A stretch of DNA of 64,000 bases from Shinisaurus crocodilurus (GCA_021292165.1 CM037879.1:267091160-267155159); one strand, 5' to 3'. Counted from the first letter of the stretch, positions 55,501 to 63,459 are shown. Notes: generated by a model not told the origin, from the sequence alone. Numbers and translations: made by a program.

Positions 55501-57110
55501 CTTGCCTGTCCCCGGGTGACGACCCCCATCTTAGCTTTGGCCACCCGGAACGCGAGGTCGTTCCCGATGATGATGCCCCACTCCTTTTGGCGATGGATGA
55601 TTACGTCCAACTCTCCTTCCCACCCCTGGTACTTGATCCGGACCCGGGCGATGGGGACGGTGATGTCGGGGGAGTTATAGGGTTTGATCGTACACGTACG
55701 TCCTGACAAAAGTTGGGACCTCTCTACGCGGTCCCGGGGCAGAGCCGTTACATCTGCCCCAGTGTCCCTATACCCCACCCTGGGAACATTATTGACATAG
55801 ATGGACTCACAGAATTGCTTGCGGCTCCATCTCAGCTGGTCCGGGGAGGCGATGCGATACAGCGATGCACGGGGTTCAGGACGGTAGGAATCCCACTCCT
55901 GGAGTTCCTCCTCGGCACCGCGATCCTCGGGGATGCTTGCATGGAGGGAGAGGACCGACCGTCGCTCGTCGTCACTGTCATCGTCCTGAGCGGCTGCAGC
56001 ACCCGCGACGCGTCCTACTTTCCTCGGCGAGGGACGGGCATCCCGGTTCTTGGGTTGGAGCTTGGGGCAATCCCGCCGCAGGTGTCCCATGTCGTTACAG
56101 TGGAAGCAGGCCCCAGACTGAGGGTTTTGGTTCCCCTTGGTCCGAGGGGCCTCCCCGTGCCGTCGGGGCAGGCCCTTTTCCGGCTCCAGGTTCTTCTCGG
56201 CCACGGCCGCGGAACTTCCCTTGGTGGATGGGGCCGTCCGGTATAGCCCCATCTCGTCGGCCATGATCCCCGCCGCCTCACAGGTACGGGGCTTCTGATC
56301 CCTCACGACAGCGGCCAGCTCCTTCGGGATGGTGGTGAAGAACTGCTCCATGGCGAACAGCTCGACAACTTCCTTCAGGGTGGAGGCCCGGGAAGCCTCC
56401 ACCCAGGACTCGCAGACGTGCATCACCTGGGCTGCCCATGCCACGTGGGTGGTCCCAGGGGAAGGTCTACCCTCTCGAAATCTTCGCCGGCAATATTCGG
56501 CGGAGAGGGCGAAGTGTTGCCTGACCGCTGCCTTGAACGCCTCGTAGCTTGCCGGGGTCTTCCGCAGATGAGCCCCGAGGAGGTCAGCCAGGTCCCCACT
56601 GACCTGGGTTCGCAGGGCGGACAACCGCAAGTTGTCGGGGACCCGCTGCTCCTGGCACGCCATTTCAAAAATGTAGAAAAACATCAGGACATCCTGCCCT
56701 GGCTTGTAGTAGGGAAACGCCTTGCGGTCCCACGATGGAGGGGGAGGAGCGGAGGGGACAATCGGGGGAGTTTTCCCCGCCTCAAGCTGCATCTTGGCCA
56801 GCTCCATCTGCATCTGGATCATTTCGCGCTCGTGGGCCATCCTCTCCCGCTCGTGTGCCATCCAGTCTGAGGGAAGCTCAAAGGGCTCCAGGGGAGCGGG
56901 GTCCTCGGTCCACACATCCTCTCTCCCATCTGTTGGAACTGGGATAGGGCGGCCCCTGGGTCGGGCACCCGGCCCCAGACTTGCCAGCAGCTCCCTCTGC
57001 CGCTCCGTCAGCCGGATCAGCGCCGCCAACCCCGGGGTGATGGGGGTTGCGGGCAGGGGCCGCCATGGCTCGGCTCCCCCAGTTGCTCCGTCAGGCTCTG
57101 GGTCACCCAT
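52269..57110 (-). CDS. gag-pol polyprotein, order Gag-PR-INT-RT-RNaseH (1,613 aa)
   Basis: Single open frame without stop or frameshift. I chose the ATG at 57,110 (context atcaccATGG) because the frame upstream crosses the primer site and has no ATG. Residues from this Met: Gag with coiled, Met/Glu-rich stretch near 85-115 and a CCHC zinc knuckle at 335-348 (CFHCNDMGHLRRDC); aspartic protease with DTGA at 449-452; integrase zinc-binding H667, H674, C704, C707; integrase core D737, D797, E833 (D-x35-E spacing) followed by a GPY/F-type module (KWEGPGTVVEKLGPVNYKI); reverse transcriptase with D1179 (TTLDLTKGY) and YLDD at 1241-1244; RNase H D1392, E1432, D1459, D1502. All catalytic residues are present. 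Residues from about 1533 to the end are encoded in the 3' LTR. It would process its RNA into cDNA and integrate it. Gag and Pol share one frame, so stoichiometry is not set by frameshifting at a visible site. Confidence 0.97.
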   Translation of the reverse strand: MGDPEPDGATGGAEPWRPLPATPITPGLAALIRLTERQRELLASLGPGARPRGRPIPVPTDGREDVWTEDPAPLEPFELPSDWMAHERERMAHEREMIQMQMELAKMQLEAGKTPPIVPSAPPPPSWDRKAFPYYKPGQDVLMFFYIFEMACQEQRVPDNLRLSALRTQVSGDLADLLGAHLRKTPASYEAFKAAVRQHFALSAEYCRRRFREGRPSPGTTHVAWAAQVMHVCESWVEASRASTLKEVVELFAMEQFFTTIPKELAAVVRDQKPRTCEAAGIMADEMGLYRTAPSTKGSSAAVAEKNLEPEKGLPRRHGEAPRTKGNQNPQSGACFHCNDMGHLRRDCPKLQPKNRDARPSPRKVGRVAGAAAAQDDDSDDERRSVLSLHASIPEDRGAEEELQEWDSYRPEPRASLYRIASPDQLRWSRKQFCESIYVNNVPRVGYRDTGADVTALPRDRVERSQLLSGRTCTIKPYNSPDITVPIARVRIKYQGWEGELDVIIHRQKEWGIIIGNDLAFRVAKAKMGVVTRGQARRGAPPVTALVPKPKPVPLPPPGVTPSPAGHPGENQAIAEPPKNEGFAQMAKDFGTQAQFKEAQRLDPSLRECRALANQDPGVSLATERFVWDNGTLYREFEPKGEVAPGRKQRQLVVPQRYRRAVLHLAHDVAWGGHLGQKRTQARITEGFYWPMIASDIKAYCRSCDVCQRVGHNRDHPRAPLQPFPVVGIPFERIAMDIVGPLNPPTKTGKKFVLTVVDFATHYAEAFALASISAASLAKTLLSLFARLGMPRTVVSDCGTGFMSKLFQKMWDLGGVDHVTSVPYHHETNGLVERFNQTLGKMIRAYASRHPGTWDQALPYLLFAYRDAPQESLGFSPNELMFGRELRGPLALLREEWEGAAGSSPVPVHTFLRRLRDTLHSVREAAQQHLKAAQQRQKELYDKTAVARTFEVGDKVLVLRTLKTDKLCLKWEGPGTVVEKLGPVNYKILFAGTPGKCKVFHVNMLKLYVDRGAGLGCVKEHNDKDFADGDLLGEWGDGGGMEEISLSPALSEAQREQMKRVLDEFGTMFSDRPGRTPLIQHTIQTGDSPPLQSLPYRAVGPHAQVIAEEVKAMLDLGVIVPSSSPWSSPIVLVAKKDGGVRFCVDYRKINKVTVPDPYPIPNMDVLLEKLGRAKYITTLDLTKGYWQVPLDADAALKSAFVTHLGLFQFTTLPFGVRNGPATFQRLVNGMLNGLGEFACAYLDDIAIFSSTWEQHLQHVRRVFQRIRDAGLTVKAKKCQVGLGEVEYLGHRVGGGSIKPMEAKIESVQKWPQPATKKQVQAFLGLAGYYRKFVPHFSQLAAPLTDLCKKRQPNRVQWTAACQTAFDGLKACLMAAPILQAPDFESPFVLQTDASEAGMGAVLLQEKVGEGLRPVAYLSKKLLPRERSLATIEKECLAVVWAITKLRPYLWGRRFRLQTDHSPLCWLDRVKGNNQKLLRWSLALQDFDFEIEHIKGKDNVLADALSRAFSGDGQVDGKLGCGTPMPSFPRGGDVEKANLKPLSDTHTHSPRRGEGGPGRGDSQSPQMQKGTNNICIESPQGGRQEASPGSSMLSYISPIYIRLEFLARADTSAP
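52516..52530 (-). other. polypurine tract
   Basis: Read on minus, CCCCGGGGGGGAGA directly precedes the 3' LTR start TGTGGAG. Such a purine run primes plus-strand DNA synthesis in LTR retrotransposons. Confidence 0.7.
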
Positions 57111-57167
57111 GGTGATCCTTAGGCTCTTGCTACTTTGGGTCTGGGAGATATTCTGGGCTAATAAGTT

Positions 57168-57185
57168 ATCCCACCGCTGCCACCA
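57168..57185 (-). other. primer-binding site, tRNA-Leu
   Basis: On minus, TGGTGGCAGCGGTGGGAT abuts the 5' LTR. It is complementary to a tRNA 3' end ...ATCCCACCGCTGCCA plus CCA, which is that of vertebrate tRNA-Leu (AAG/TAG type) as I remember it. All 18 bases match that recollection. Confidence 0.85.
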
Positions 57186-57778
57186 AGTGGAAGACCGCCA
57201 ACCTGGTCTTCTGCGCGGGTTCAATACTAAGGGGGTAGCGAGTCCTGGGGGCGGGCCTTCTCCGAGGTCCCCCAGCGACTATCACCCTTAGCCTAGAACA
57301 AAGGGATAACTTATAGCCACAAAAGTATCTTTTATAAAACAAGTTTATTTACAAAATGACCTTCACAAACCCAGACACACGCCAGCAATACAGCTTATCA
57401 GTACAGCACAAAGTAGCAAGCAAGAAGTCTCAAGGACACCGTGATTTCAGGGCTCTCAGCTAGTTAGTTCAGCTCGGGCTCCAGCAGAGGCCCGGTCAAC
57501 CGCATGCTGCTAGCTGGGTTCCCGGCGGAGGTCCGGTCTACCCAAGCGGCTAGTGAGTGATTTCAGCTTGGTTGCCCGGGGGTCCGGTCAACCCAAGCGG
57601 CCAGTGATTTCAGCTTGGTTTCCCGGGGGTCCGGTCAACCCAAGCGGCCAGTGATTTCAGCTAGCTGGAGCACGCCGGGTGCTGCTACCCGGGGTTGCCG
57701 ATCCCTTCGTTCCCTTACCCCAAGCATGGGGCAAGGCTGCTGATCAGGTCCAACAACTCAGTTCCTTTGCGCAGGGTG

Positions 57779-57785
57779 TTTTATA
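57779..57785 (-). promoter_or_regulatory. TATA box of the retrotransposon promoter
   Basis: TATAAAA on minus in a ggtataaaacaccctg context, conserved in the solo LTR at 20,318-20,324. Transcription would start about 25-30 bp downstream. Confidence 0.75.
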
Positions 57786-57815
57786 CCTTGGGTTTCAGGT
57801 AGCCCCTCCCTCTGC

Positions 57816-58045
57816 AATCAGGTGGGTGGCCAATCAGGTGGGTTGCCACCCTCCTCAGGTGGGCGGCCAATCAGGTGGGTTGCCACCCTCCTCAGGTGGG
57901 TGGCCAATCAGGTGGGTTGCCACCCTCCTCAGGTGGACGGCCAATCAGGTGGGTTGCCACCCTCCTCAGGTGGATGGCCAATCAGGTGGGTTGCCACCCT
58001 CCTCAGGTGGGTGGCCAATCAGGTGGGTTGCCACCTTCCCCCTGT
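57816..58045. repeat. 37-bp minisatellite in the 5' LTR
   Basis: About six units of ccaatcaggtgggttgccac + ccctcctcaggtggrcgg with point differences. The 3' LTR has one fewer. The units contain CCAAT on the plus strand and lie upstream of the TATA box, so they could act as U3 enhancer repeats (inference). Confidence 0.9.
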
Positions 58046-58357
58046 GGGGTGGGGTCCCTTTGAAGCCACTTGCTTAATGGTCCCATCCTGTGGTGTTGAA
58101 TGGCCCTTTCTTATGGTGCCGAAGTGTCTGCTCTGGCAAGGAATTCAAGTCTTATGTAGATGGGGCTGATATACGAGAGCATTGAGGAACCTGGGGATGC
58201 TTCCTGCCTTCCCCCCTGGGGTGATTCTATGCAGATGTTGTTTGTCCCCTTTTGCATCTGTGGAGACTGGCTGTCTCCCCTCCCTGGGCCTCCTTCCCCC
58301 CTCCTTGGTGAGTGTGTGTGTGTGTCAGACAGGGGTTTTAGGTTGGCTTTCTCCACA

Positions 58358-58910
58358 TATTATAACATGGCAAATACTGACAATATAATAAGAGATAAGG
58401 ATAAACACTTAATAACTATAGCCTTTTACCTATTATTGCAGGGAAATTTAGGGAGAGGCAGAACATAAGGAGGATCAGAAAAGGAACATATAGATATAGC
58501 ATCAGAAAGAAAGTAGTACCTACTTCAAACAGTAGAGTGAAGCTTGAAGGCCTGAGTACAGGATACAGGAGAGCAAAGAAAAATAGTACTGAGGGTTCAG
58601 CACCAGTCAAGGTTTTCAATTTTCAATTTTGAGATCCAAACCCTGAGAGAGAGGAGAGTCATGGTTACATGACTGTTTGTTTGTAATGAAGACTTTTCAC
58701 CCATGTTGTATTTATTTATTTATTTTATAATAATGTTTATTTTTATAATAATATTGTATTTATTATACAGACACACACACACACACACACACAGTTAGTT
58801 GTATTTATTGATTTGGGGTTTTCTTTTTCCTTCAGGCTTCTCTAAATGCGATACATACATTCAAAGATTTCTGTGCTTCAAATACTGCAGTTTTGTGTGT
58901 TTCCTCTAAT
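58358..58910 (+). repeat. right copy of the duplicated flanking segment
   Basis: Repeats 51,177-51,375 but includes about 350 bp more (58,436-58,785), ending in (TTTA)n/(TAA)n and (CA)n. Beyond 58,910 the sequence continues ...aacctttgtacc, absent on the left. Confidence 0.9.
58771..58794. repeat. (CA)n microsatellite
   Basis: About 11 CA units; the left duplicate has about 5. Confidence 0.9.
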
Positions 58911-59035
58911 AACCTTTGTACCTGACCATGCCCTTTGGTTGCTTGGCCATACCCCTGGCCACACTCTCATGTTGCTTGGCCACTCCCTCTTGATCACACC
59001 TTCATGTTGCTTAACCATACCTCTTACAAATTCAC

Positions 59036-59209
59036 ATAGATTTCATAGATCATAGAGTTGGAAGGAGCCTACAAGGCTATTGAGTCCAATCCCCTGCTCA
59101 ATGCAGGACACTAGAGGAGGGGTCTCCCATCCAAGTCATAACCAAGCTTGACGCTGCTTAGCTTTCCACGCTCAGACAAGCTGAGCCAGCGAAAGCCACA
59201 GGCCTGTAA
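59036..59209 (-). mobile_element. 5S rRNA-derived SINE with CR1 tail, copy 3
   Basis: Antisense: tagatcatagagttggaagg, ctcccatccaagtcataacc, gcttagctttccacgctcag, ccacaggcctgtaa. Complete from tail repeats to head. Confidence 0.9.
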
Positions 59210-59278
59210 TCTGTGGAATTTTGGAGGGTATGCCCTTGGTCTGATCCAGCATGAGTTTTCTTACGTTCTTACAGAACA

Positions 59279-59509
59279 GCTATTTATTAATTAATTATTT
59301 ATTACATTTTAATCGCACCTTTTTTCCTCTTGCAAGGAACCCAAGGAGGCTAACATAGTCCTCCTTCTCCTCTCTTATCTTATCCTCACAGCAACCCTGT
59401 GAGGTAGGTTGGGCTGAGAGTCCGTGGCTGAGCTTCATGGCTCAGTGGGGACTAGAACCTGGATCTCCCGAGTCCCAGTCCAACACTCTAACCACTACAC
59501 CACACTGGA
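59279..59509 (-). mobile_element. Sauria-type SINE
   Basis: Antisense copy with TTAA-type tail, complete head ending ctaaccactacaccacactgg; the middle block around 'gggccaaagtcaccc' is deleted. Confidence 0.9.
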
Positions 59510-59595
59510 TCCCTTTTAACTGGGATATACCTCCTGCCCTACTGCAAACTTGGTAATGAGGAGTAAGGTTTTAAAATGTTGCTAGAGGTTGGGAG

Positions 59596-60034
59596 AGTCA
59601 TGGCCGAGTGGGGACTAGAACCGGGATCACCTAAGTCCTGACCCAATACTCTAACCTAGGACGGAGCAACGTGGTGCTTGCAGAATACCAATGCACCGCA
59701 AGACACTTTTCTTGGTGCCCACCAAGGTTTCCTATCCCTCCCACTTTTTTTGTTTTAGTTAACACATTTTCTTACTGGCAGCTGAGGTTGCTGTGAGATA
59801 GGTTTGTGTTGGTGCAGAAAACTGTGGGTTCAAAGGGGCTGTTTAGTGTTGGGGCTCAGACTCCACTTTTGCCTTGTACTCATTCTTTTGGTCAGGTTAC
59901 TTGTCCTTTGCAAAGCCTCCTTTGGCAGCCATATCATGGTGGTGCCCAGGTCAGTTTTATCAAATTGCCAACTGTGCCCACGGTCCAAAAACGTTGTATA
60001 CCCCTGTCCTAACCACTATACCACACTGGCTCAT
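59596..60034 (-). mobile_element. Sauria-type SINE head split by a hAT element
   Basis: gtcatggccgagtggggact ... caatactctaacc at 59,596-59,656 continues as actataccacactggctc at 60,015-60,034. The 3' half of the SINE is missing. Confidence 0.8.
59657..60006. mobile_element. hAT-like element in a SINE, 8-bp duplication (imperfect)
   Basis: TAGGACGGAGCAACGTGG ... AACGTTGTATACCCCTG. Flanks ctctaacc (59,649-59,656) and tcctaacc (60,007-60,014) differ at two bases. Ends resemble the fragment at 584. Confidence 0.65.
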
Positions 60035-60059
60035 AAAATATGTTGCTGCAACATCCCCC

Positions 60060-60717
60060 CCCCCCCAAGCATTGTGATTGGAGAGCTCTCGTAAAGTCTT
60101 TCCCTGATTAGAAGCTAGAGCTGTCACTGTCAGTCATAAAACTCCACCTCCCCTTCCCCTGCCTGGCATTTTATTTTATGGAGAGCTTGCAGAGCATGTG
60201 GGAGGTTCCAAAATGGATCAAATTAGGCTTACGAAAACACAAGTTCTGAAGTGGGTTTGAAGCTTCAGGACCTGCCGCTTCACATCGGACCACAGTCATT
60301 TCATTTTGGAGGTGGTCCAAATACCTCTGAAGCTGGTCGCTTCAGTTGGGTTTTCTGGCTTTATCCAAAGCAGGTGTCCAACCCTATAAAAAAATATCTG
60401 ACATTTTGTAGTACTAGACAAGACCATATTTTAACACTAATTGGTCCTGCATTAAAATGTTTGTTTGGATGCATCTCAAAATGGACCATGTTTGCACTTT
60501 GTTTCTTTCTACAAACAGAGAAATTCACCTCTGTCTAATTCTGTTGGGGTGGGGAGAAAGCCAGAATATGGGTGGCATAGATGGATCAGGGGGCTGAAGT
60601 TTAAGGCACCATCAGGAAAGCTACGGACAGGCAAAGACTACAACATTTTACTACACCTCTTCTGTGAAAAAAATCTAACAGTTGGCAGGATGATACTGAT
60701 TTCCAAGTAGTTACATG
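60060..60717. other. no feature recognised
   Basis: About 650 bp. gcttcaggacctgccgcttc and related aagcttc phrases near 60,260-60,345 form a weak inverted repeat. No gene. Confidence 0.4.
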
Positions 60718-61710
60718 CAGGGATGGGGACTCAGACTCGAGGACTCGACTCGTGAGTCGGACTGAGTCACCCCTCTGACTCGACTCGGACTCGAGTCCCA
60801 ATATTTTTAATGGGACTCGAGACTCGGGACTCGAGACCAAGGACTCTTCAACATCCCTGGGCTGTGCCAGAAGGAGTGGAGAGGAGCGTGATTGCCGGCG
60901 AAGAGCGCATGGAAGCGAGGTGTGCCGCTGCTCGGCCACTATGGACGGCTACCAGGAGTGCAGCCCCAACAGTGTGTCAAGATTTATTTTGATTGATGTG
61001 TTGCGTACTTGGGAGAGGCAGAAGAAGGACCTGAGATTACTCTGTGTGGCTGCTCTGAGTGTGTTTCTGGTTCCAGCAAGTTCATCACCAGTGGAGCGGG
61101 TGTTCAGTGAAGGTAGAATTGTGATGAGATCTCACAATTCCAGAATGGGGGCCAAACATTTAGAAAAAATCATGTTCCTCAAATGCAACATGGATAAGTT
61201 TTAGGAAGTACAGCAAGTTTATTTTTTAAAATCATTTTTCTAAAATGCAACCTTTCAGACATTTTGGGTTTGGCTGCCTCTGCCTGCCTGTCTGGGGTTC
61301 CCAGCCTCCCCTGCCTGCCTGGTCTCTTCTTGACCAGTTCAACAGTTGAATTGTCCAAGACAAAGGCCTCTGCCTGCCTGCTTTGGGGTTCCCTGCCTCC
61401 TCTGCCTGCCTGGTTATTTTGGTTTTTTCTGCCTGGTCTGTTCTTGCCAAAATCAGTTGCAGAGTTTTGAAATAAAAAGGCACACTTGTGCCTAGAAGTT
61501 ATTTAAACCACACATCTGAAGTAGCCTTATTTTGTTGGGGAAACCCCCCCATTGATTTTAATAGGGACTTGTGGAGTCAGTTTTGGGAGTGACTCATGAC
61601 TCGTGACTCGTGAGTCACCATTTTGGACCAAGGACTCGGACTCGAGACTCGGGTCCAAAGACTCGTGACTCGACTCGTGACTCGAGACCAAGGACTCTTC
61701 AACATTCCTG
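60718..61710 (+). mobile_element. hAT family E, copy 3, with transposase remnant; 8-bp target duplication GTTACATG
   Basis: CAGGGATGGGGACTCAG ... CTTCAACATTCCTG flanked by GTTACATG at 60,710-60,717 and 61,711-61,718. 993 bp, the longest of three copies. Between the gactcgagtc-rich left block (60,718-60,860) and the common gcctgcctg middle it holds the 3' end of a transposase gene. Confidence 0.97.
60920..61204 (+). pseudogene. hAT transposase C-terminal (dimerisation) domain fragment
   Basis: The frame ending at TAG 61,202-61,204 encodes LRLLCVAALSVFLVPASSSP then VERVFSEGRIVMRSHNSRMG and LEKIMFLKCNMDKF. This is the hAT family C-terminal dimerisation domain (pattern: A..xLxVPASSxPxERxFSxAGxxxxxxRxxLxxxxxExLxFLxxN). 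The BED zinc finger and the catalytic DDE region are absent, removed by an internal deletion joining at about 60,862. There is no credible start codon, so it is a remnant, but undamaged over about 85 codons. A non-autonomous element with this piece shows which transposase mobilised the family. Confidence 0.9.
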
Positions 61711-62043
61711 GTTACATGCACACCGTAGTAAGTTACCATTTGATAAATGTTTGTTTGTATGCACCCACAGATATAGGGAGCGTTGGGACAGAGGAAGGCA
61801 AATGAACCAGCAGAATGAACAAGCAGGTTCAGGGTACAGGCAAGGGCTGTTAAGCAGGAGCCATTGACAAGGCTGCCAGCTGTCTCTTCCTGCTTCCTTT
61901 TGCAGGGGCTGATGGGAGGCTGGAATCAAAGAGAGTAGAGTAACTCAAGTTCTCTCATGTGAGGTTTTATTCCGAGGTAAGGTTGGGGTTGAGGAGCAAT
62001 TCCTGACAAAAACATAGCTGTCAGATAATGGGGCAGTATTAGC

Positions 62044-62511
62044 TATAGATGGGTGAGAAATTCATTTCGTTCACATTTTTATGTGTGATTACCCAATTTG
62101 CACCTCCTGGAACTGAATAAAAGCCCAAATGCAATTTGTGGCCAGAAATCCATACACCTCCAAGTTTGTGATTTTTTGTTTTGTTTTGTTTTGTTTTTGT
62201 GCAACAACCCAAAAAATACATTAAAAAACGTACATATATTTGGAAATTGTGCATGGGAAAATGTGTACATTTGAAAATTGGGGAAAAAACACACAGTGGA
62301 TAGATACATGCATACAAAAATGTATACATTTTAAAAATGTGTACAAAAGTTCTGCACATTTTGAAAAATGCACACAAAAATACATATGAATTTCTGTGTG
62401 GGGGAAAAAAGAAGAACTTGTACTCTCATGTGGAACCGGGATGGAATGAACCTAGCAGTGGAAAAATGAGAGCCTGAAAGAAATCGAGCTTGACAGATTC
62501 ACCCATTCCTA
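62044..62511. mobile_element. AT-rich hAT-like element, 8-bp target duplication GTATTAGC
   Basis: TATAGATGGGTGAGAAATTC ... GACAGATTCACCCATTCCTA flanked by GTATTAGC at 62,036-62,043 and 62,512-62,519. The interior is a series of aaaatgtgtacattt-like self-complementary words and a (TTTTG)n stretch. Non-coding. Confidence 0.92.
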
Positions 62512-62607
62512 GTATTAGCCCAAACCTTGGTTCCATTTCATGGCCAGCAATCGGTTTCAAGCACAAAACTTGATACAATATGAAAATGCCTGGGCAAGCA
62601 AACAAAA

Positions 62608-62783
62608 GGCTTGTGGCTTACGCTGGCTCAGCTTGTCTGAGTGTGGAAAGCTAAGCAGGGTCAGGCCTGGTTGTTACTTGGATGGGAGGCCCCCTCCTCT
62701 AGTTTCCTGCATTGAGCAGGGGGTTGGACTCGATGGCCTTGTAGGCCCCTTCCAACTCTATGATCTATGGAATCTATGAAATC
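62608..62783 (+). mobile_element. 5S rRNA-derived SINE with CR1 tail, copy 4
   Basis: Complete: ggcttgtggcttacgctggc, ggaaagctaagcagggtcag, tacttggatgggaggccccc, gcagggggttggactcgatg, tctatgatctatggaatcta. All three 5S internal promoter elements are recognisable. Confidence 0.92.
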
Positions 62784-63300
62784 ATTCCCTTTCCATTCTG
62801 CATCCATCCTCATAGTCCTCTGAGGTGATGTGTGTTTTACCAGCAAGGCTCATCCTCTCATGGTGCACATTTTGCTTCACTACAGTTGTATATGTTCTGC
62901 CACAGCAAAGGTCAGCCCAGCATCCTTGTTCCCTCTCTCCAAAGCAGAATGACTTAGAGTGAACCATTCAGGCAAGGAGAAGATTTTAAAAGGGCTGCAT
63001 GGCTGCAGCGTGGTTAATGAACTGATCTTTTCACCTTGAGAGAGCAGAGGCTGTGGTTGATTCCAGACATCAAAATGAGTTCTCTGGTTTCATCCTTTCA
63101 CTGCACACCTTAATTCAAGTGGACCCAACTATTGCTAAAGATAGGCCTGCAGCTGGGTTAGTGGAGGGTGGCGTGAGCCAGGAATGAGCTGGAACTAAAC
63201 AGTGGTGTGACGGTCACAGTAGGCAGGGTCCGTAAGGTCATCTAGTCCTAGCCCAGCCACAAGGCAGGGATGTCCATTGACCAGCACACACATCCCAGTT
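62784..63300. other. no feature recognised
   Basis: About 515 bp unassigned sequence. Confidence 0.4.
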
Positions 63301-63310
63301 TAGTCTATGC

Positions 63311-63409
63311 CAGTGTTCTCCAACCTTGGGTCCCCAGATGTTTTTGGCCTACAACTCCCAGGGAGTTGTAGGCCAAAAACATCTGGGGACCCAAGGTTGG
63401 AGAACACTG
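63311..63409. mobile_element. perfect palindromic hAT MITE, 8-bp target duplication GTCTATGC
   Basis: CAGTGTTCTCCAACCTTGGG ... CCCAAGGTTGGAGAACACTG. The two 49-base arms are complementary with no mismatch I can see, and the usual 35-bp loop (catgccccagccagc...) is gone. GTCTATGC flanks at 63,303-63,310 and 63,410-63,417. Confidence 0.97.
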
Positions 63410-63459
63410 GTCTATGCAACTCAGACTGCTTCCTCCCTCCCAATCCCTTTTCCTTTTGT

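Larger units (their letters stand above)
51381..58357 (-). mobile_element. full-length Ty3/Gypsy LTR retrotransposon with integrase-first pol (Gmr1-like)
   Basis: A complete 6,977-bp element read on minus. It comprises a 5' LTR (57,186-58,357), tRNA-Leu primer-binding site, one uninterrupted gag-pol frame, polypurine tract and 3' LTR (51,381-52,515). TATTA flanks it at 51,376-51,380 and 58,358-58,362, the 5-bp duplication expected of this integrase. The LTRs are nearly identical outside a minisatellite, so insertion is recent. Domain order Gag-PR-INT-RT-RH differs from ordinary Ty3/Gypsy (PR-RT-RH-INT) and matches the Gmr1-type lineage of deuterostomes. No envelope frame is present. It landed at the junction of a pre-existing tandem duplication. 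Confidence 0.97.
57186..58357 (-). repeat. 5' LTR
   Basis: 1,172 bp, longer than the 3' LTR by exactly 37 bp, one minisatellite unit. On minus it carries a TATAAAA box at 57,785-57,779 and an AATAAA polyadenylation signal at 57,349-57,344, which place the U3-R-U5 divisions. Confidence 0.95.

Noticed and set aside
57111..57224. N-terminal extension of the gag-pol frame into the LTR
   Set aside because: It has no ATG, begins at a TTG and would translate the primer-binding site; the ATG at 57,110 has a strong context.
52318..57291. Many plus-strand frames up to 250 codons
   Set aside because: They are antisense to the gag-pol frame and lack motifs or initiation context.
57816..58045. CRISPR-like array
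   Set aside because: Units are contiguous without unique spacers and the context is a vertebrate LTR.
51381..58357. Endogenous retrovirus with envelope
   Set aside because: No frame downstream of RNase H has signal peptide, furin site or membrane anchor; the element goes straight from the RNase H tail into the 3' LTR.
62608..62783. 5S rRNA gene
   Set aside because: Only part of 5S is present, joined to a CR1 tail and repeated at three other sites; it is a SINE.
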